Assembly: GCA_033398695.1 (NCBI GenBank)
Contig: CM065802.1
Location: forward strand, 138,122,096 to 138,186,095
Source of the DNA: Orobanche coerulescens
Lineage: Eukaryota; Streptophyta; Magnoliopsida; Lamiales; Orobanchaceae
Length of the DNA: 64,000 bases
Direction: 5' to 3'
Of this stretch, positions 23,516 to 35,132 are shown in pieces. Below the pieces are notes generated by a model, which was not told where the DNA came from, did not search any database, and was given only the letters and a program-made list of their open reading frames with translations. Position 1 is the stretch's first letter; each line of letters begins with the position of its first letter. A program made the position numbers and the translations under genes.

Positions 23516-25493
23516 TGTAACACCCCCAAAACCATCCGAGATATTACAGCGTCGTGGGTCCCGCGCCGGAACCCACCAGGCTAAAAACCATTTCAAAAAC
23601 GTTTAAAAATGCCAAAAAGTCAATGACGGTAATATTTCAAAAACTCACAAAAGCCATTTACAAGATACCAAATACCGTCATAAAATACCATTTGAAAATA
23701 CGAGGCGAATTGCCAAATCTCGACAGTTAAAAATGTACGTTATACCACCGCTTACACATACCGATAAAATAATTTGGGAAAAAAGAGTTTGACAAAAATA
23801 ACCCAAGTTCGCAAAATGCCAAAAGGCCATTTTGAAAATACACACGAGTTGGTAAAGATACCGAAAAGCCATTTTAAAATACACACACAGTGGATAAATG
23901 CACAGTTCAAAATACACATTTGCAGTGGAAATAAAACAACCAGAAATAAATACTCAATACTCAAAATCATGCCATAGCCAGTATCACCCGGGAAGCTCAC
24001 CCCTTCACGACTGCTACTAGCTTGATCTCCAAGTACCTAAAAATAAAGCCCACAACGGGGTCAGCCGCAATACTCAATAATGATATCGATCACATCATCA
24101 TAAATAATTACATATCAATGTAATAATATAGTAAGAATACTACCGAAGTAATCTTACCGTTATAACCTTACCAATTCATAGCAATCCATACTAAATCAAT
24201 CCTTACCATAATCCATATTTCGCATTCTCAAATGACGAAATGAACTCAACAACAATTATTTGTACTGTATTCCAAAAATACCAAAAATCCTCAAAACATC
24301 ATCATAACTCATAAGTGCGGAAATAATCCATCTGTGCCAAATCCTGTCCGTCGGATTGCACAATCAAATCTCAACCTGAATAAACCAATGACAGACAACA
24401 TATTTGTAGATCAACTACCACATGGTAATGATAACAAATCCCGAACATCGACGTACAGTCTGAATGCTCATACGATCAATAACAATGATCAACCAATACA
24501 TCACTGAGAATATCATCGACATGATAACTCTAATATGACCAACAACGGATCAATGATAACCGAGAGTACCATCAACATGATAACTCCGACACGATCAACA
24601 AAGGATCAACAATAACCCAGAATACCATCAACAAGGTAAACTCCAAATGATCAACAAAGGACCAACAATAACCGAGAATACCATCAACAAGGTAAACTCC
24701 AAATGATCAACAATAATGGATCTCAAAGAAATAACTCCGACTGTCGAACATACCCCTCGGGCGTATGAACAACCAGTCACAAACCGTCGAACATACCCAA
24801 CCATAAATGGAGGATGACTGACCAAACAATATGGCTCAAAGATGGAAGTCATAGTACGCCCGATCCGAAAATGTGTCCGTGCACAAGCCACCCCGGGTAT
24901 CGATCAAATACACGAGTGGTCTTGTACCTAATTAGCCTCACGAACTATGTCTCGTGTGCACGGTTCAATGTGGAAATATCAACACATAACCATCATGTGC
25001 CCGGCTAAAAATCCTACACAATAACCAATCGACACGCAGATATAACTCCAGATATGTCACGATGCAACATGACAACGAAACTCAAAGAAACACATATCCA
25101 ATAAGGATCAAAAGATTCACCAAAGTGAACAACAACAGACTGACAATGAAAAGTCGACACGACTAATCAATATCCAAAACATCAATCCTGGGATCATCAT
25201 CCCCAAATGAATGACCAACATGATCTACGATCTCAATACAACAGTCCTGGGATCAACATTCCTCAATGAATAACCAATACGAAACTCATTACATGAAACC
25301 TCAACGTATACAATATATACAACAACTCAACATAATAATTATCTCATAACTGTACAATACATAAATTACCTCAAAGCCGAAGACAACATCCTTTCCACGA
25401 ACAACATCCCTGAACGAATACACAGTTATACAAATAATCTCAAATAAGGTACCATCCATTCAATACCAATAAACCTTTATCCTGATACTTATG
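23516..25493 (-). repeat. LARD 3' LTR, left part
   Basis: Begins TGTAACACCCCCAAAACC and runs to the TTATG target of element C. It includes 56-bp tandem units around 24530-24716 and the acceptor-like site TTTATTTTTAG/GTAC (minus) near 24040. It resumes at 35133. Confidence 0.92.
24530..24716. repeat. 56-bp tandem units in LARD LTR
   Basis: Units built on GAGAATACCATCAACAAGG and CTCCAAATGATCAACAAAGG repeat with a 56-bp period; more diverged copies extend upstream. The same block is at 39020-39237 in the other LTR. Confidence 0.85.
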
Positions 25494-25644
25494 TGTAATA
25501 ACCGAGATTTCTGATATGTATTTGGAACTTGTGATATTGTAATTATTGTACTTTTGTCTGAGTACTATTATCCGTATTTCATAGTCCGATGTTGTTGAGC
25601 GTATGATTTCATGAATGTGATGAAGAATTGTAATTTTGCGCATG

Positions 25645-25939
25645 TAGCGCACGCTATCGGCTATGTGTAGCGTACGCTAACATGGATCCATAGCGCACGC
25701 TACAAAGGAACATTAGCGCACGCTATGCGTGGTCAATTTGATTGAGACGTGTGGTAGGTGAGATCAGGCAGAGAATCTTGGTCGGATTGTGTCGGGATGA
25801 ACCTGGACGGCTTTCGGGAAAAGCCAAGTCAACGCCTTAGCGCACGCTACAGGCATGTGAATAGCGCACGCTAAGTGCTGAGTACAGTGAAGTCAGTAAG
25901 ACGTTAGCACACGCTACGAGCAGGGACTAGAGCGCGCTA
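25645..25939. repeat. Promoter-side palindrome tetrads in C 5' LTR
   Basis: Eight copies of TAGCGCACGCTA/TAGCGTACGCTA in two groups of four (about 25645-25725 and 25838-25939), separated by about 110 bp. The last copy ends 12 bp before TATAAATAG. Confidence 0.92.
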
Positions 25940-26634
25940 ATAACCATTTCATATAAATAGGACAGCATCTTTTTCGTATTTTCAGTCCTTTCTTCTCCCT
26001 CATCCGAATTCTTATACTTAGAGTACAACTTCCTTCATCCTTAACACTTCATATCAGCATCCTAGCTCGTGTTGAAGGTTGTAGATCATTGAGAATTGGT
26101 GTTCGAGCCTTCGACGTTGGATTGCTTCGATTTCCTCCGTGTTCTTCACTACTTTGAGGTAGGTGATTCTTCACCAATATTAGTAGTGTTCTAAAGGACG
26201 TTTGATCATGTTTTGATAGTCTATTAGATTCGTTGATAGTCGAACATCATGTGTTAAAAGGATACTTTTGACGTATCGGCACTTAGTCTTCGTATAATCC
26301 TTCGAACCTTTTTAGTATTTGGACTCCTAGCATTTTCAAACCGATTTGTGATCAGTATATGGAGATTTTCAAGTTCTTATGTGTTTATATAGAAGGATCG
26401 TACGTTTTGAGACTTATAACGGATTGAACTCAGGATATCCCTTGAAGATCTAAGATGAACTATGGTGTTGTGATGATTATACGTATCTTTGTATCTCATA
26501 GTCATTTAGTACGTACAGAACTTTCACAAACCTTATTAGCATGATATGCTCGGGGATGACTTGTTTTATCACCATAGAATTCATGAGTTCATCACCATTC
26601 AATCCGATTTTAAGCCATTGTGTCTGCCGTACGG

Positions 26635-26852
26635 TTAGCGCACGCTAACATACGTGAGTTAACGTGCGCTATCGGGGATAAGTTAACGCACGCTATGTTT
26701 AGTACGTAACGTACGTTATGATATCAGCCGAGTCAGTCGACTAATCAGAGAGAACTGTCAGTCTATGGCTAGCGTACGCTAGGCTTAGACGATAGCGTAC
26801 GCTAACAGGCAGGCTTAACACACGCTACGTAGAGTACGTAGCGTACGCTAAG
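26635..26852. repeat. Second palindrome tetrads, downstream of TATA, in C 5' LTR
   Basis: Two more groups of four about 680 bp downstream of the TATA box, including TAACGTACGTTA and TAGCGTACGCTA variants. The 3' LTR has them at about 33898-34115. Confidence 0.88.
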
Positions 26853-27222
26853 TGGTTCAGGCAGACTGCATATTTTGAGCTTTTGGTCCGTAGACCGAAT
26901 TGTTAGGCCATCGTTCGACTTGAGATGATTTGTATATCATTTCTTTTGTTAAGGTTCGAGCTTACTACGTTAATCGAAGGAGGCGGCCTTCGAGTGTGTT
27001 GAGATCATTGAAGTGTTTCGTTCTTGCCATCTTCGAGGCAAGTATCATAATATGTTAATATTGGTATTTTGAGCATGCGTGTGATTATTCATGTTGGTGA
27101 ACATGAGATTTATTTCGTTGAATTGTCATGATATTCGTTATCTAGAGTTTGAATGTTCATGTTGATGGACATGGTGATTTGGCATATATGTTATGCATGA
27201 GTTATGTTTGTGTTTGTTGTGC

Positions 27223-27385
27223 GATCTATGCTGAGGGCGCTGGATCGGATGTCGACCTCGTGTTGGTCCGACGGGATCATCTTGGGATCTAGGCTGAGGG
27301 CGCTGGATCACTGGACGGGTTATTTCCACCTCGTGTTGGTCCGACGGGATCATCTTGGGATCTATGCTGAGGGCGCTGGATCATT
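27223..27385. repeat. 63-73 bp tandem units in C LTR
   Basis: Three units begin GATCTATGCTGAGGGCGCTG at 27223, 27286 (GATCTAGG) and 27359. The equivalent block in A (58846-59010) was the target of the LARD. Confidence 0.9.
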
Positions 27386-27871
27386 GGAATACCCATGCTG
27401 TGTTAATGGAATCTTGTGGATTCGCATTATCGGATTCTGGTAGCGGAAGTCCGTGTGATATATCTTTTTATGTATTGTTGATGCATATTTGATTCGTTTA
27501 AATGGTACTTGTACTAGCATCGTTTTGCTAACCCCTTCGGGGGTGGACATTTGTTTTGATGTTCAGGTAGCCGAGGAGCAGGAAAACAACCACGATCGAC
27601 GCGGACGGCGAAGGGGTTCGGTGATGTTTGTTGTTGTTGGTGATTTGTTTTCTTGGTTTGATTTCGATGCTCGAGTACGCGTGTCTTATTGATATCATTT
27701 CGATATGGTTGTATTAATTACTCGTTGAACCGGTTATGCGGTTTTGTATACTTGAATTTCCGTGATGTTGATGTTCTTTATTGACATTTCTTTTATATTA
27801 GCCTTGTAAATGCTTATTTTTGGTGTTTACGGGGCTGTATTTATTCAGAATATCTCGGGGTGTTACTGAAT

Positions 27872-27890
27872 ATGGTTTCGGAGCTAGGAT
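27872..27890 (+). other. Element C primer-binding site
   Basis: TATGGTTTCGGAGCTAGG lies four bases after the 5' LTR and is a one-base variant of TGGTATCGGAGC. Confidence 0.75.
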
Positions 27891-28109
27891 TTATTGATAT
27901 CTTGGCAGTCGGGTTTTAAGTTGGAGTGCATTTACGTTATTGATTTACGAGTCGTTCGTAACATCCTTTGTTCGGTAAAAGTCGTCATGTGGACCGTGGT
28001 TGTAAGTCTCCTAATCTCTTATACTACCGTTTTACTTAATTCTTGTTTTGTGAGTATTGACGGGCTTTATTTGAATACTTTGTCACGGATATTGAGGAAT
28101 TGTGTTTAC

Positions 28110-28969
28110 GGTATGTTGAGAGAAGGACGTGGGCCGGGCGCGGTCGTGGGCCTTGACGGGGTAACATGAGACAGGAGGATTCCGCAACTACCCCAGAATT
28201 ATCAGCTAGTCAAACCGATTCCCATTCTGGAGGGCAGCAAGGATCAGCGAATGACGACGCAAATCCTAACATGCCGGGAGTGCTTCAACAGGTGGTGGCG
28301 CAGATAAACCAGTTCGCCCAGGTAGTCGACCGCATGCAGACGGCGATGGAACAGCAGCACCACGAGGATAACCGGGGAGACAGATGGCTTGCTGAGGTGG
28401 TCAAATTGCACCCGCCAAAATTTGACGGATCTGCTGAGGCACTTACTTGGGATCACTGGATTAAGGAGTTAGAGAAGATATTCGCGGGTCTTAACTGTCC
28501 CGATGACCGGAAGTTTCCCATTGCCCAGTATTTTCTGACTGGGGAGGCCTTTGATTGGTGGGAAGCTATTCGACCCGAGAACTATAATGCGGATTGGACG
28601 GAATTCAAACTAATGATGGAAGCACAGTATTGTCCTCGTCCAGTTAGAGAGGCAAAGATCCGAGAGTTTTTCTCACCACAGAGTTCGGAGGCATCTGTGA
28701 CAGATGTAATCAAAACTTTTAATCATCAGCTGACTTGTGTGCGACACTTGGTCAGAACGGAGGCAGAAAAGATTTTTCATTTCGATATGCGGATGAAGCC
28801 GGAGATTCAGCAGTACATGTCCGGGTTCGAGTGTACTACGTTGCGACACTATCAAGACAAAGCGCTGGCCTACGACATGAAAGAGGCGACGGTGGAAAAG
28901 TCAGTAGAGGCAAAGAAGCAGAAGGTGACCGGCAACTTTTCAGAAAACAAGAGTGGTGGGCCCCGCTAG
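28110..28969 (+). pseudogene. Element C gag
   Basis: An ATG at about 28112 is followed by a frameshift; the long frame 28166-28969 encodes the capsid: PPKFDGSAEALTWDHWIKEL, LTGEAFDWWEAIRPENYNAD and FFSPQSSEASVTDVIKTFNH. It stops at TAG (28967-28969) where element A has a lysine codon in GPRKGQSS. With the knuckles that follow it would package element RNA. Confidence 0.88.
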
Positions 28970-29716
28970 GGCCAGTCTTCCTTTTATTCGGCTAGGAAAC
29001 CTCCACAACCTTCTAGATGCGGAAAGAAGTTCCGAATTACATCAGCGTTTTCGGACGCATCAAAGAAATGCTATAATTGTGGTCGAGCAGGGCATCTTCG
29101 ACGTGATTGCCCCGCATCTTCTGTGACTTGTTACGATTGTGGACAAGAAGGGCACCGTGCGGCCTTCTGTGGAGTTGCTACTAGATCTTTTGGTACTCGC
29201 ACTCCAGCGCCAGTTCCGAAGGAGACAAGTGTGAACCATACGCAGCAGAGTGGATTTCACCAGCAGAACGTTGGGAAGAGAGAGACATCCAGTGTTGGGT
29301 CCGTTCCTCCGCGCATGTACGAGATGAGGAAATCTGACGATCAGAACACTGCTGTTGCATCAGGTACGATTCACATCCTTTTGCAACCAGTTAGTTTTTT
29401 ATTCGATTCCGGAGCTACACATTCTTTTGTATCATTGAACTGTGTAAATTGTTTAAGAATCTCGTGCTTATTTGATTGTGAACCATATGTTGTGGGTTTG
29501 CCGAGTGGAGAGAGAATTGTGGGAACCCTAGAGGCTAGAAATTTTCCAGTGTCTATAGGAGGGAGAGATTGGCCATCGAATCTTATTGTAGTTGACATCT
29601 ACGATGACGATTTAATTCTCGGAGACGATTGGCTCAATCGTTATGGAGCTATTCTGAATTACCGAGAGAGAGTCATTTCTATCATTGCTGATGACGGATC
29701 TGAACACTTATTCTGA
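28970..29716 (+). pseudogene. Element C zinc knuckles and aspartic protease
   Basis: Two CCHC knuckles are seen: CYNCGRAGHLRRDC (about 29070-29110) and CYDCGQEGHRAAFC (about 29129-29170). The protease site FLFDSGATHSF is near 29395-29428, followed by VDIYDDDLILGDDWLNRYGA. The frame ends at TGA (29714-29716), where A reads FEGW. The protease catalytic DSG is intact. Confidence 0.9.
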
Positions 29717-29743
29717 GGATGGAGACCAGGAAGCTCGGGAAAA

Positions 29744-31099
29744 TTGATCAAAGCAGTGAAAGCCGTGAAATTACTGAAGCAGGGATGTCACGGACTTTGG
29801 TGCTATGCCATGAGGAAAGAGGAAGGAGTAGAGCTCTCGTCTATTTCAGTTGTGAATGAGTTCTCAGATGTATTTCCTGACGAACTACCTGGGTTACCTC
29901 CGCAGAGAGAAGTGGAATTCACTATCGAATTAGAGCCTGGAGCAGCTCCTATTTCCAGAGCACCATACCGCATGGCGCCAACCGATATGTATGAACTCAA
30001 GAAGCAACTGGAGGAATTGTTACAGAAGGGTTATATTCAACCTAGCGTTTCTCCTTGGGGAGCGCCCGTTCTCTTTGTCCGGAAGAAAGACGGATCCCTC
30101 CGACTGTGTATTGATTACAGGGAGCTCAACAAGATGACGATCAAGAATAAGTACCCTATACCTCGGATCGACGACTTGTTTGATCAACTGCAAGGGGCAA
30201 GGGTATTCTCGAAGATTGACTTGCGATCAGGATACCACCAGTTGAGAATTAAGGAATCGGATATACCGAAATCTGCTTTCAGATCCCGGTACGGGCATTA
30301 TGAATTTGTAGTAATGCCATTTAGACTTACCAATGCTCATGCGGTATTCATGCAATTGATGAATCGGGTATTCTTGGAATACTTGGATAAATTTGTGGTC
30401 GTCTTTATTGATGACATCTTGATATATTCGAAGGACGTAGAGGAGCATGCCGAACATTTGTGTGTGGTTTTGAGCACTTTGAGGAAGGAACAGCTGTATG
30501 CAAAGCTTTCAAAATGCGAGTTCTGGCTCAGGGAGGTAACTTTCCTCGGGCATGTGATATCAGCTGACGGAGTTCAGGTGGACCCGAAGAAAGTCGAAGC
30601 AATCTTGGAATGGGAGGCTCCTAATAACGTGAAGGAAGTCCGGAGTTTCTTAGGTCTTGCTGGATATTATCCCCGCTTTGTAGAGGGATTTTCCAAAATT
30701 GCTCGTCCACTCACTCAGCTGTTACAGAAAACTCAAAAGTTCACGTGGGATGAGAAATGCCAGGTTGGTTTTGATGAACTTAAGAAGAGACTAACGACAG
30801 CACCTATATTAGCATTACGGATGGGCCCGATGGGTTCATGGTGTCTGGACGCTTCAAATCGGTGCAGGATGTGTGTTGATGCAAAAGATAAGGTGATTGC
30901 CTATGCTTCTCGTTTGAAACCATACGAGGTCAATTACCCGACTCATGATGCGGAGTTAGCATTTGTAGTCTTTGCATTGAAAATTTGGAGACATTATTTG
31001 TACGGCACTCATTGTCGGATCTTTACCGATCATAAGAGCCTCAAGTACATTTTCGATCAGAAAAGAATTAAACATGAGGCGAGAAGGTGGTGGAATTGA
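29744..31099 (+). pseudogene. Element C reverse transcriptase and RNase H
   Basis: 451 codons. RT has [40 protein letters not shown] and the active site [14 protein letters not shown]. RNase H starts near 30830 but VYSDAS is garbled to SWCLDAS by small indels, and [13 protein letters not shown] remains. The frame ends in a shift at NMRQRRW. Apart from this it is the best-kept pol in the window. Confidence 0.92.
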
Positions 31100-32715
31100 T
31101 CAAGGATTACGACTTGGAGATTCTCTATCATCAGGAAAAGCAAATGTAGTAGCCGATGCCTTGAGCCGTAAACTGTTTCTCTTCGAGTGTTGGAAGCACT
31201 TACATCCCAAACCGGTATTCAACGAGGCGATCCGCGAGGATTGAAGTATGGGCACCGGGAATCGAGGGCAACTTTATGTGATGGGCCCGACTTCATCACT
31301 AGTCGAGAGATCAAGTCTAAGCGGTTGGACGATTCTCGATCCTTCGATTATGTGATGAAGTAAAGAAAGGAAAAGCCCGAGGATTCGTGATACAAGATGA
31401 TGGAGTTACGAGATTTGAGTCGACTTTGCGTTCCGATGATGATGATTTGAGACGGACTATTACGAAGGAAGCTCACAGCGCGCCTATTCTATTCACTCGG
31501 GCGTGATAAGATGTATAAGGATTTAAAACAAAATTTACGGTGGGGAATATGAAGAAGGATGTAGCAGTACGTTTGAAGTGCTTGACTTGTCGGCAAGTTA
31601 AGATCGAACATCGGCGACTGCTAGGAATGTTAAGGCCGCTTAGATCCACGAATGGAAGTGGGAGGACATCTGGATGGATTTCATCACCAGTATGCCAAGG
31701 ACTAGAACGGGAATGAACATGATTTGGGTTATAGTTGATCGACTAACCAAGTCGGCTCATTTCCTAGGAATTAAAGATACATGGGAACCCGAGAGATTGG
31801 CGCGAGTATTTATTGCGGAGATAGTCAGATTACATGGGACGCCGAAGACCATTATTTCGGATCGAGATGGTCGTTTCGTGTCACACACGGAAAGCGATTC
31901 ACGGGGCTTTGGGAGGCGAGGCTCAACTTTAGCACGGCTTATCATCCCCAAACGGACGGTCAGTCCGAAAGGACTATTCAAACCGTAGAAGACATGCTTA
32001 GAGCTTGTGCGTTTGATTGGTCAACTGATTGGGAAGTTCACTTGCCCTTGATCGAATTCACTTATAACAATAGTTGGCATGCTTCAATTAAGATGGTACC
32101 ATTTGAAGCTTTGTACGGGAGAAGATGCCGATCACCCTTGTGCTGGAATGATTCTTCGGATTTGATCGGGACGGAACCAGAATTGATAATTCAGACTCAA
32201 GAGAAGATATCTTTGATTCGAGAAAGACTGTTGACTGCCCAGAGTCGAAAAAAGTCTTACGCAGACGTACGTCGTCGTCCTCTAGAGTTCGACGCTGGGG
32301 ACCATGTACTATTGAAGGTGTCTCCTACACGAGGGATTTTCTGTTTTGGGAGGAGAGGCAAGCTTAGTCCGAGATATATCGGACCATTCGAGATCCTCGA
32401 GAGAGTTGGAGGTTTAGCATACAGGTTGGCCTTACCGCCATCGCTGAGTCATGTTCACAATGTGTTTCACGTATCCCAACTGCGGAAGTATGTACCGGAC
32501 CCCAGTCACGTCATTGATTTCGACGAGATCGAGATAGCTTATGATGGCACCTTCGAAGAGAGACCAATCAAGATACTTGAGAGTCGGATCAAACAGTTGA
32601 GGAATAAACCAATACACTTGGTTAAAGTACAATGGTCACGACACGGAGTCGAAGAGGCCACTTGGGAAACATAGGACAGTATGAAGACTAGATATCCGGA
32701 GTTGTTTTCATCTTA
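31100..32715 (+). pseudogene. Element C integrase with chromodomain-like tail
   Basis: 31100-31670 (zinc-binding part) has many small indels; SRK, KMYKDLKQ and CLTCRQVKIEH can still be read. 31674-31988 gives MDFITSMPRTRTGMNMIWVI, and 31781-32674 gives YHPQTDGQSERTIQTVEDML, YNNSWHASIKMVPFEALYG, LPPSLSHVHNVFHVSQLRKY and VQWSRHGVEEATWET, then TAG in place of a glutamate codon. Confidence 0.9.
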
Positions 32716-32734
32716 AGTTTCGGGACGAAACTTC

Positions 32735-32751
32735 TTTTTAGGGAGGAAGGA
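32735..32751 (+). other. Element C polypurine tract
   Basis: TTTTTAGGGAGGAAGGA directly precedes the 3' LTR. The upstream GTTTCGGGACGAAACTT (about 32717-32733) is an inverted repeat kept near the tract in B, D and, less well, A. Confidence 0.8.
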
Positions 32752-35127
32752 TGTAATAACCGAGATTTCTGATATGTATTTGGAACTTGTGATATTGTAA
32801 TTATTGTACTTTTGTCTGAGTACTATTATCCGTATTTCATAATCCGATGTTGTTGAGCGTATGATTTCATGAATGTGATGAAGAATTGTAATTTTGCGCA
32901 TGTAGCGCACGCTATCGGCTATGTGTAGCGTACGCTAACATGGATCCATAGCGCATGCTACAAAGGAACATTAGCGCACGCTATGCGTGGTCAATTTGAT
33001 TGAGAGGTGTGGTAGGTGAGATCAGGCAGAGAATCTTGGCCGGATTGTGTCGGGATGAACCTGGACGGCTTTCGGGAAAAGCCAAGTCAACGCCTTAGCG
33101 CACGCTACAGGCATGTGAATAGTGCACGCTAAGTGCTGAGTACAGTGAAGTCAGTAAGACGTTAGCGCACGCTACGAGCAGGGACTAGCGCGCGCTAATA
33201 ACCATTTCCTATAAATAGGACATCATCTTTTTCGTATTTTCAGTCCTTTCTTCTCCCTCATCCGAATTCTTATACTTAGATTACAACTTCCTTCATCCTT
33301 AACACTTCATATCAGCATCCTAGCTCGTGTTGAAGGTTGTAGATCATTGAGAATTGGTGTTCGAGCCTTCGATGTTGGATTGCTTTGATTTCCTCCGTGT
33401 TCTTCACTACTTTGAGGTAGGTGATTCTTCACCAATATTAGTAGTGTTCTAAAGGACGTTTGATCCTGTTTTGATAGTCTATTAGATTCGTTGATAGTCG
33501 AACATCATGTGTTAAAAGGATACTTTTGACGTATCGGCACTTAGTCTTCGTATAATCCTTCGAACCTTTTTAGTATTTGGACTCCTAGCATTTTCAAACC
33601 AATTTGTGATCAGTATATGGAGATTTTCAAGTTCTTATGCATTTATATAGAAGGATCGTACGTTTTGAGACTTATAACGGATTGAACTCAGGATATCCCT
33701 TGAAGATCTAAGATGAACTATGGTGTTGTGATGATTATACGTATCTTTGTATCTCATAGTCGTTTAGTACGTACAGAACTTTCACAAACCTTATTAGCAT
33801 GATATGCTCGGGGATGACTTGTTTTATCACCATAGAATTCATGAGTTCATCACCATTCAATCTAGTTTTATGTCAGTAGTAATCTGCCATGCACGGTTAG
33901 CGCACGCTAACATACGTGAGTTAACGTGCGCTATCGGGGATAAGTTAATGCACGCTACGTTTAGTACGTAACGTACGTTATGATATCAGCCGAGTCAGTC
34001 GACTAATCAGAGAGAACTGTCAGTCTATGGCTAGCGTACGCTAGGCTTAGACGATAGCGTACGCTAACAAGCAGTCTTAGCGCACGCTACGTAGAGTACG
34101 TAGCGTACGCTAAGTGGTTCAGGCAGACTGCATATTTTGAGCTTTTGGGCCGTAGACCGAATTGTTAGGCCATCGTTCGACTTGAGATGATTTGTATATC
34201 ATTTCTTTTGTTAAGGTTCGAGCTTGCTACGTTGATCGAAGGAGGCGGCCTTCGAGTGTGTTGAGATCATTGAAGTGTTTCGTTCTTGCCATCTTCGAGG
34301 CAAGTATCGTAATATGTTAATATTGGTATTTTGAGCATGCGTGTGATTATTCATGTTGGTGAACATGAGATTTATTTCGTTGAATTGTCATGATATTCGT
34401 TATCTAGAGTTTGAATGTTCATGTTGATGGACATGGTGATTTGGCATATATGTTATGCATGAGTTATGTTTGTGTTTGTTGTGCGATCTATGCTGAGGGC
34501 GCTGGATCGGATGTCCACCTCGTGTTGGTCCGACGGGATCATCTTGGGATCTAGGCTGAGGGCGCTGGATCATTGGACGGGTTATTTCCACCTCGTGTTG
34601 GTCCGACGGGATCATCTTGGGATCTATGCTGAGGGCGTTGGATCATTGGAATACCCATGCTGTGTTAATGGAATCTTGTGGATTCGCATTATCGGATTCT
34701 GGTAGCGGAAGTCCGTGTGATATATCTTGTTATGTATTGTTGATGCATATTGATTCGTTTAAATGATACTTGTACTAGCATCGTTTTGCTAACCCCTTCG
34801 GGGGTGGACATTTGTTTTGATGTTCAGGTAGCCGAGGAGCAGGAAAATGACCACGATCGACGTGACGACGAAGGGGTTCAGTGATGTTTGTTGTTGTTGG
34901 TGATTTGTTTTCTTGGTTTGATTTCAGTACTCGAGTACGCGTGTCTTATTGATATCATTTCGATATGGTTGTATTAATTACTCGTTGAACCAGTTGTACG
35001 GTTTTGTAAACTTGAATTTCCGTGATGTTGATGTTCTATATTTACATTTCTTTTAAATTAGCCTTGTAAATCCTTACTTAAGGGGTTTACGGCGCTGTAA
35101 TTATTCCGAATATCTCGGGGTGTTACA
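32752..35127 (+). repeat. Element C 3' LTR
   Basis: 2376 bp, with the same parts as the 5' LTR: palindromes from about 32903, TATA box 33210-33219, donor-like site at 34299/34300, acceptor-like site at 34827/34828, and GGGGTGTTACA at 35127. ORFs within are not genes. Confidence 0.95.
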
Positions 35128-35132
35128 TTATG

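Larger units (their letters stand above)
25494..27867 (+). repeat. Element C 5' LTR
   Basis: TGTAATAACC to GGGGTGTTAC(T). The parts in order are two palindrome tetrads, TATA box TATAAATAG (25952-25960), AT-rich leader, two more tetrads, GC-donor-like site (27037/27038), tandem units (27223-27385), CCCC-TTCG-GGGG hairpin (27532-27543) and acceptor-like TTCAG/GTA (27566/27567). Confidence 0.95.
25494..35127 (+). mobile_element. Ty3/gypsy element C (Tekay/Del-like), inserted in LARD LTR
   Basis: Flanked by TTATG at 25489-25493 and 35128-35132. LTRs are 25494-27867 (2374 bp) and 32752-35127 (2376 bp), very similar to each other, which suggests a relatively recent insertion. Interior 27868-32751 carries gag to integrase. 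It is the same family group as A; the proteins align throughout. Confidence 0.95.
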
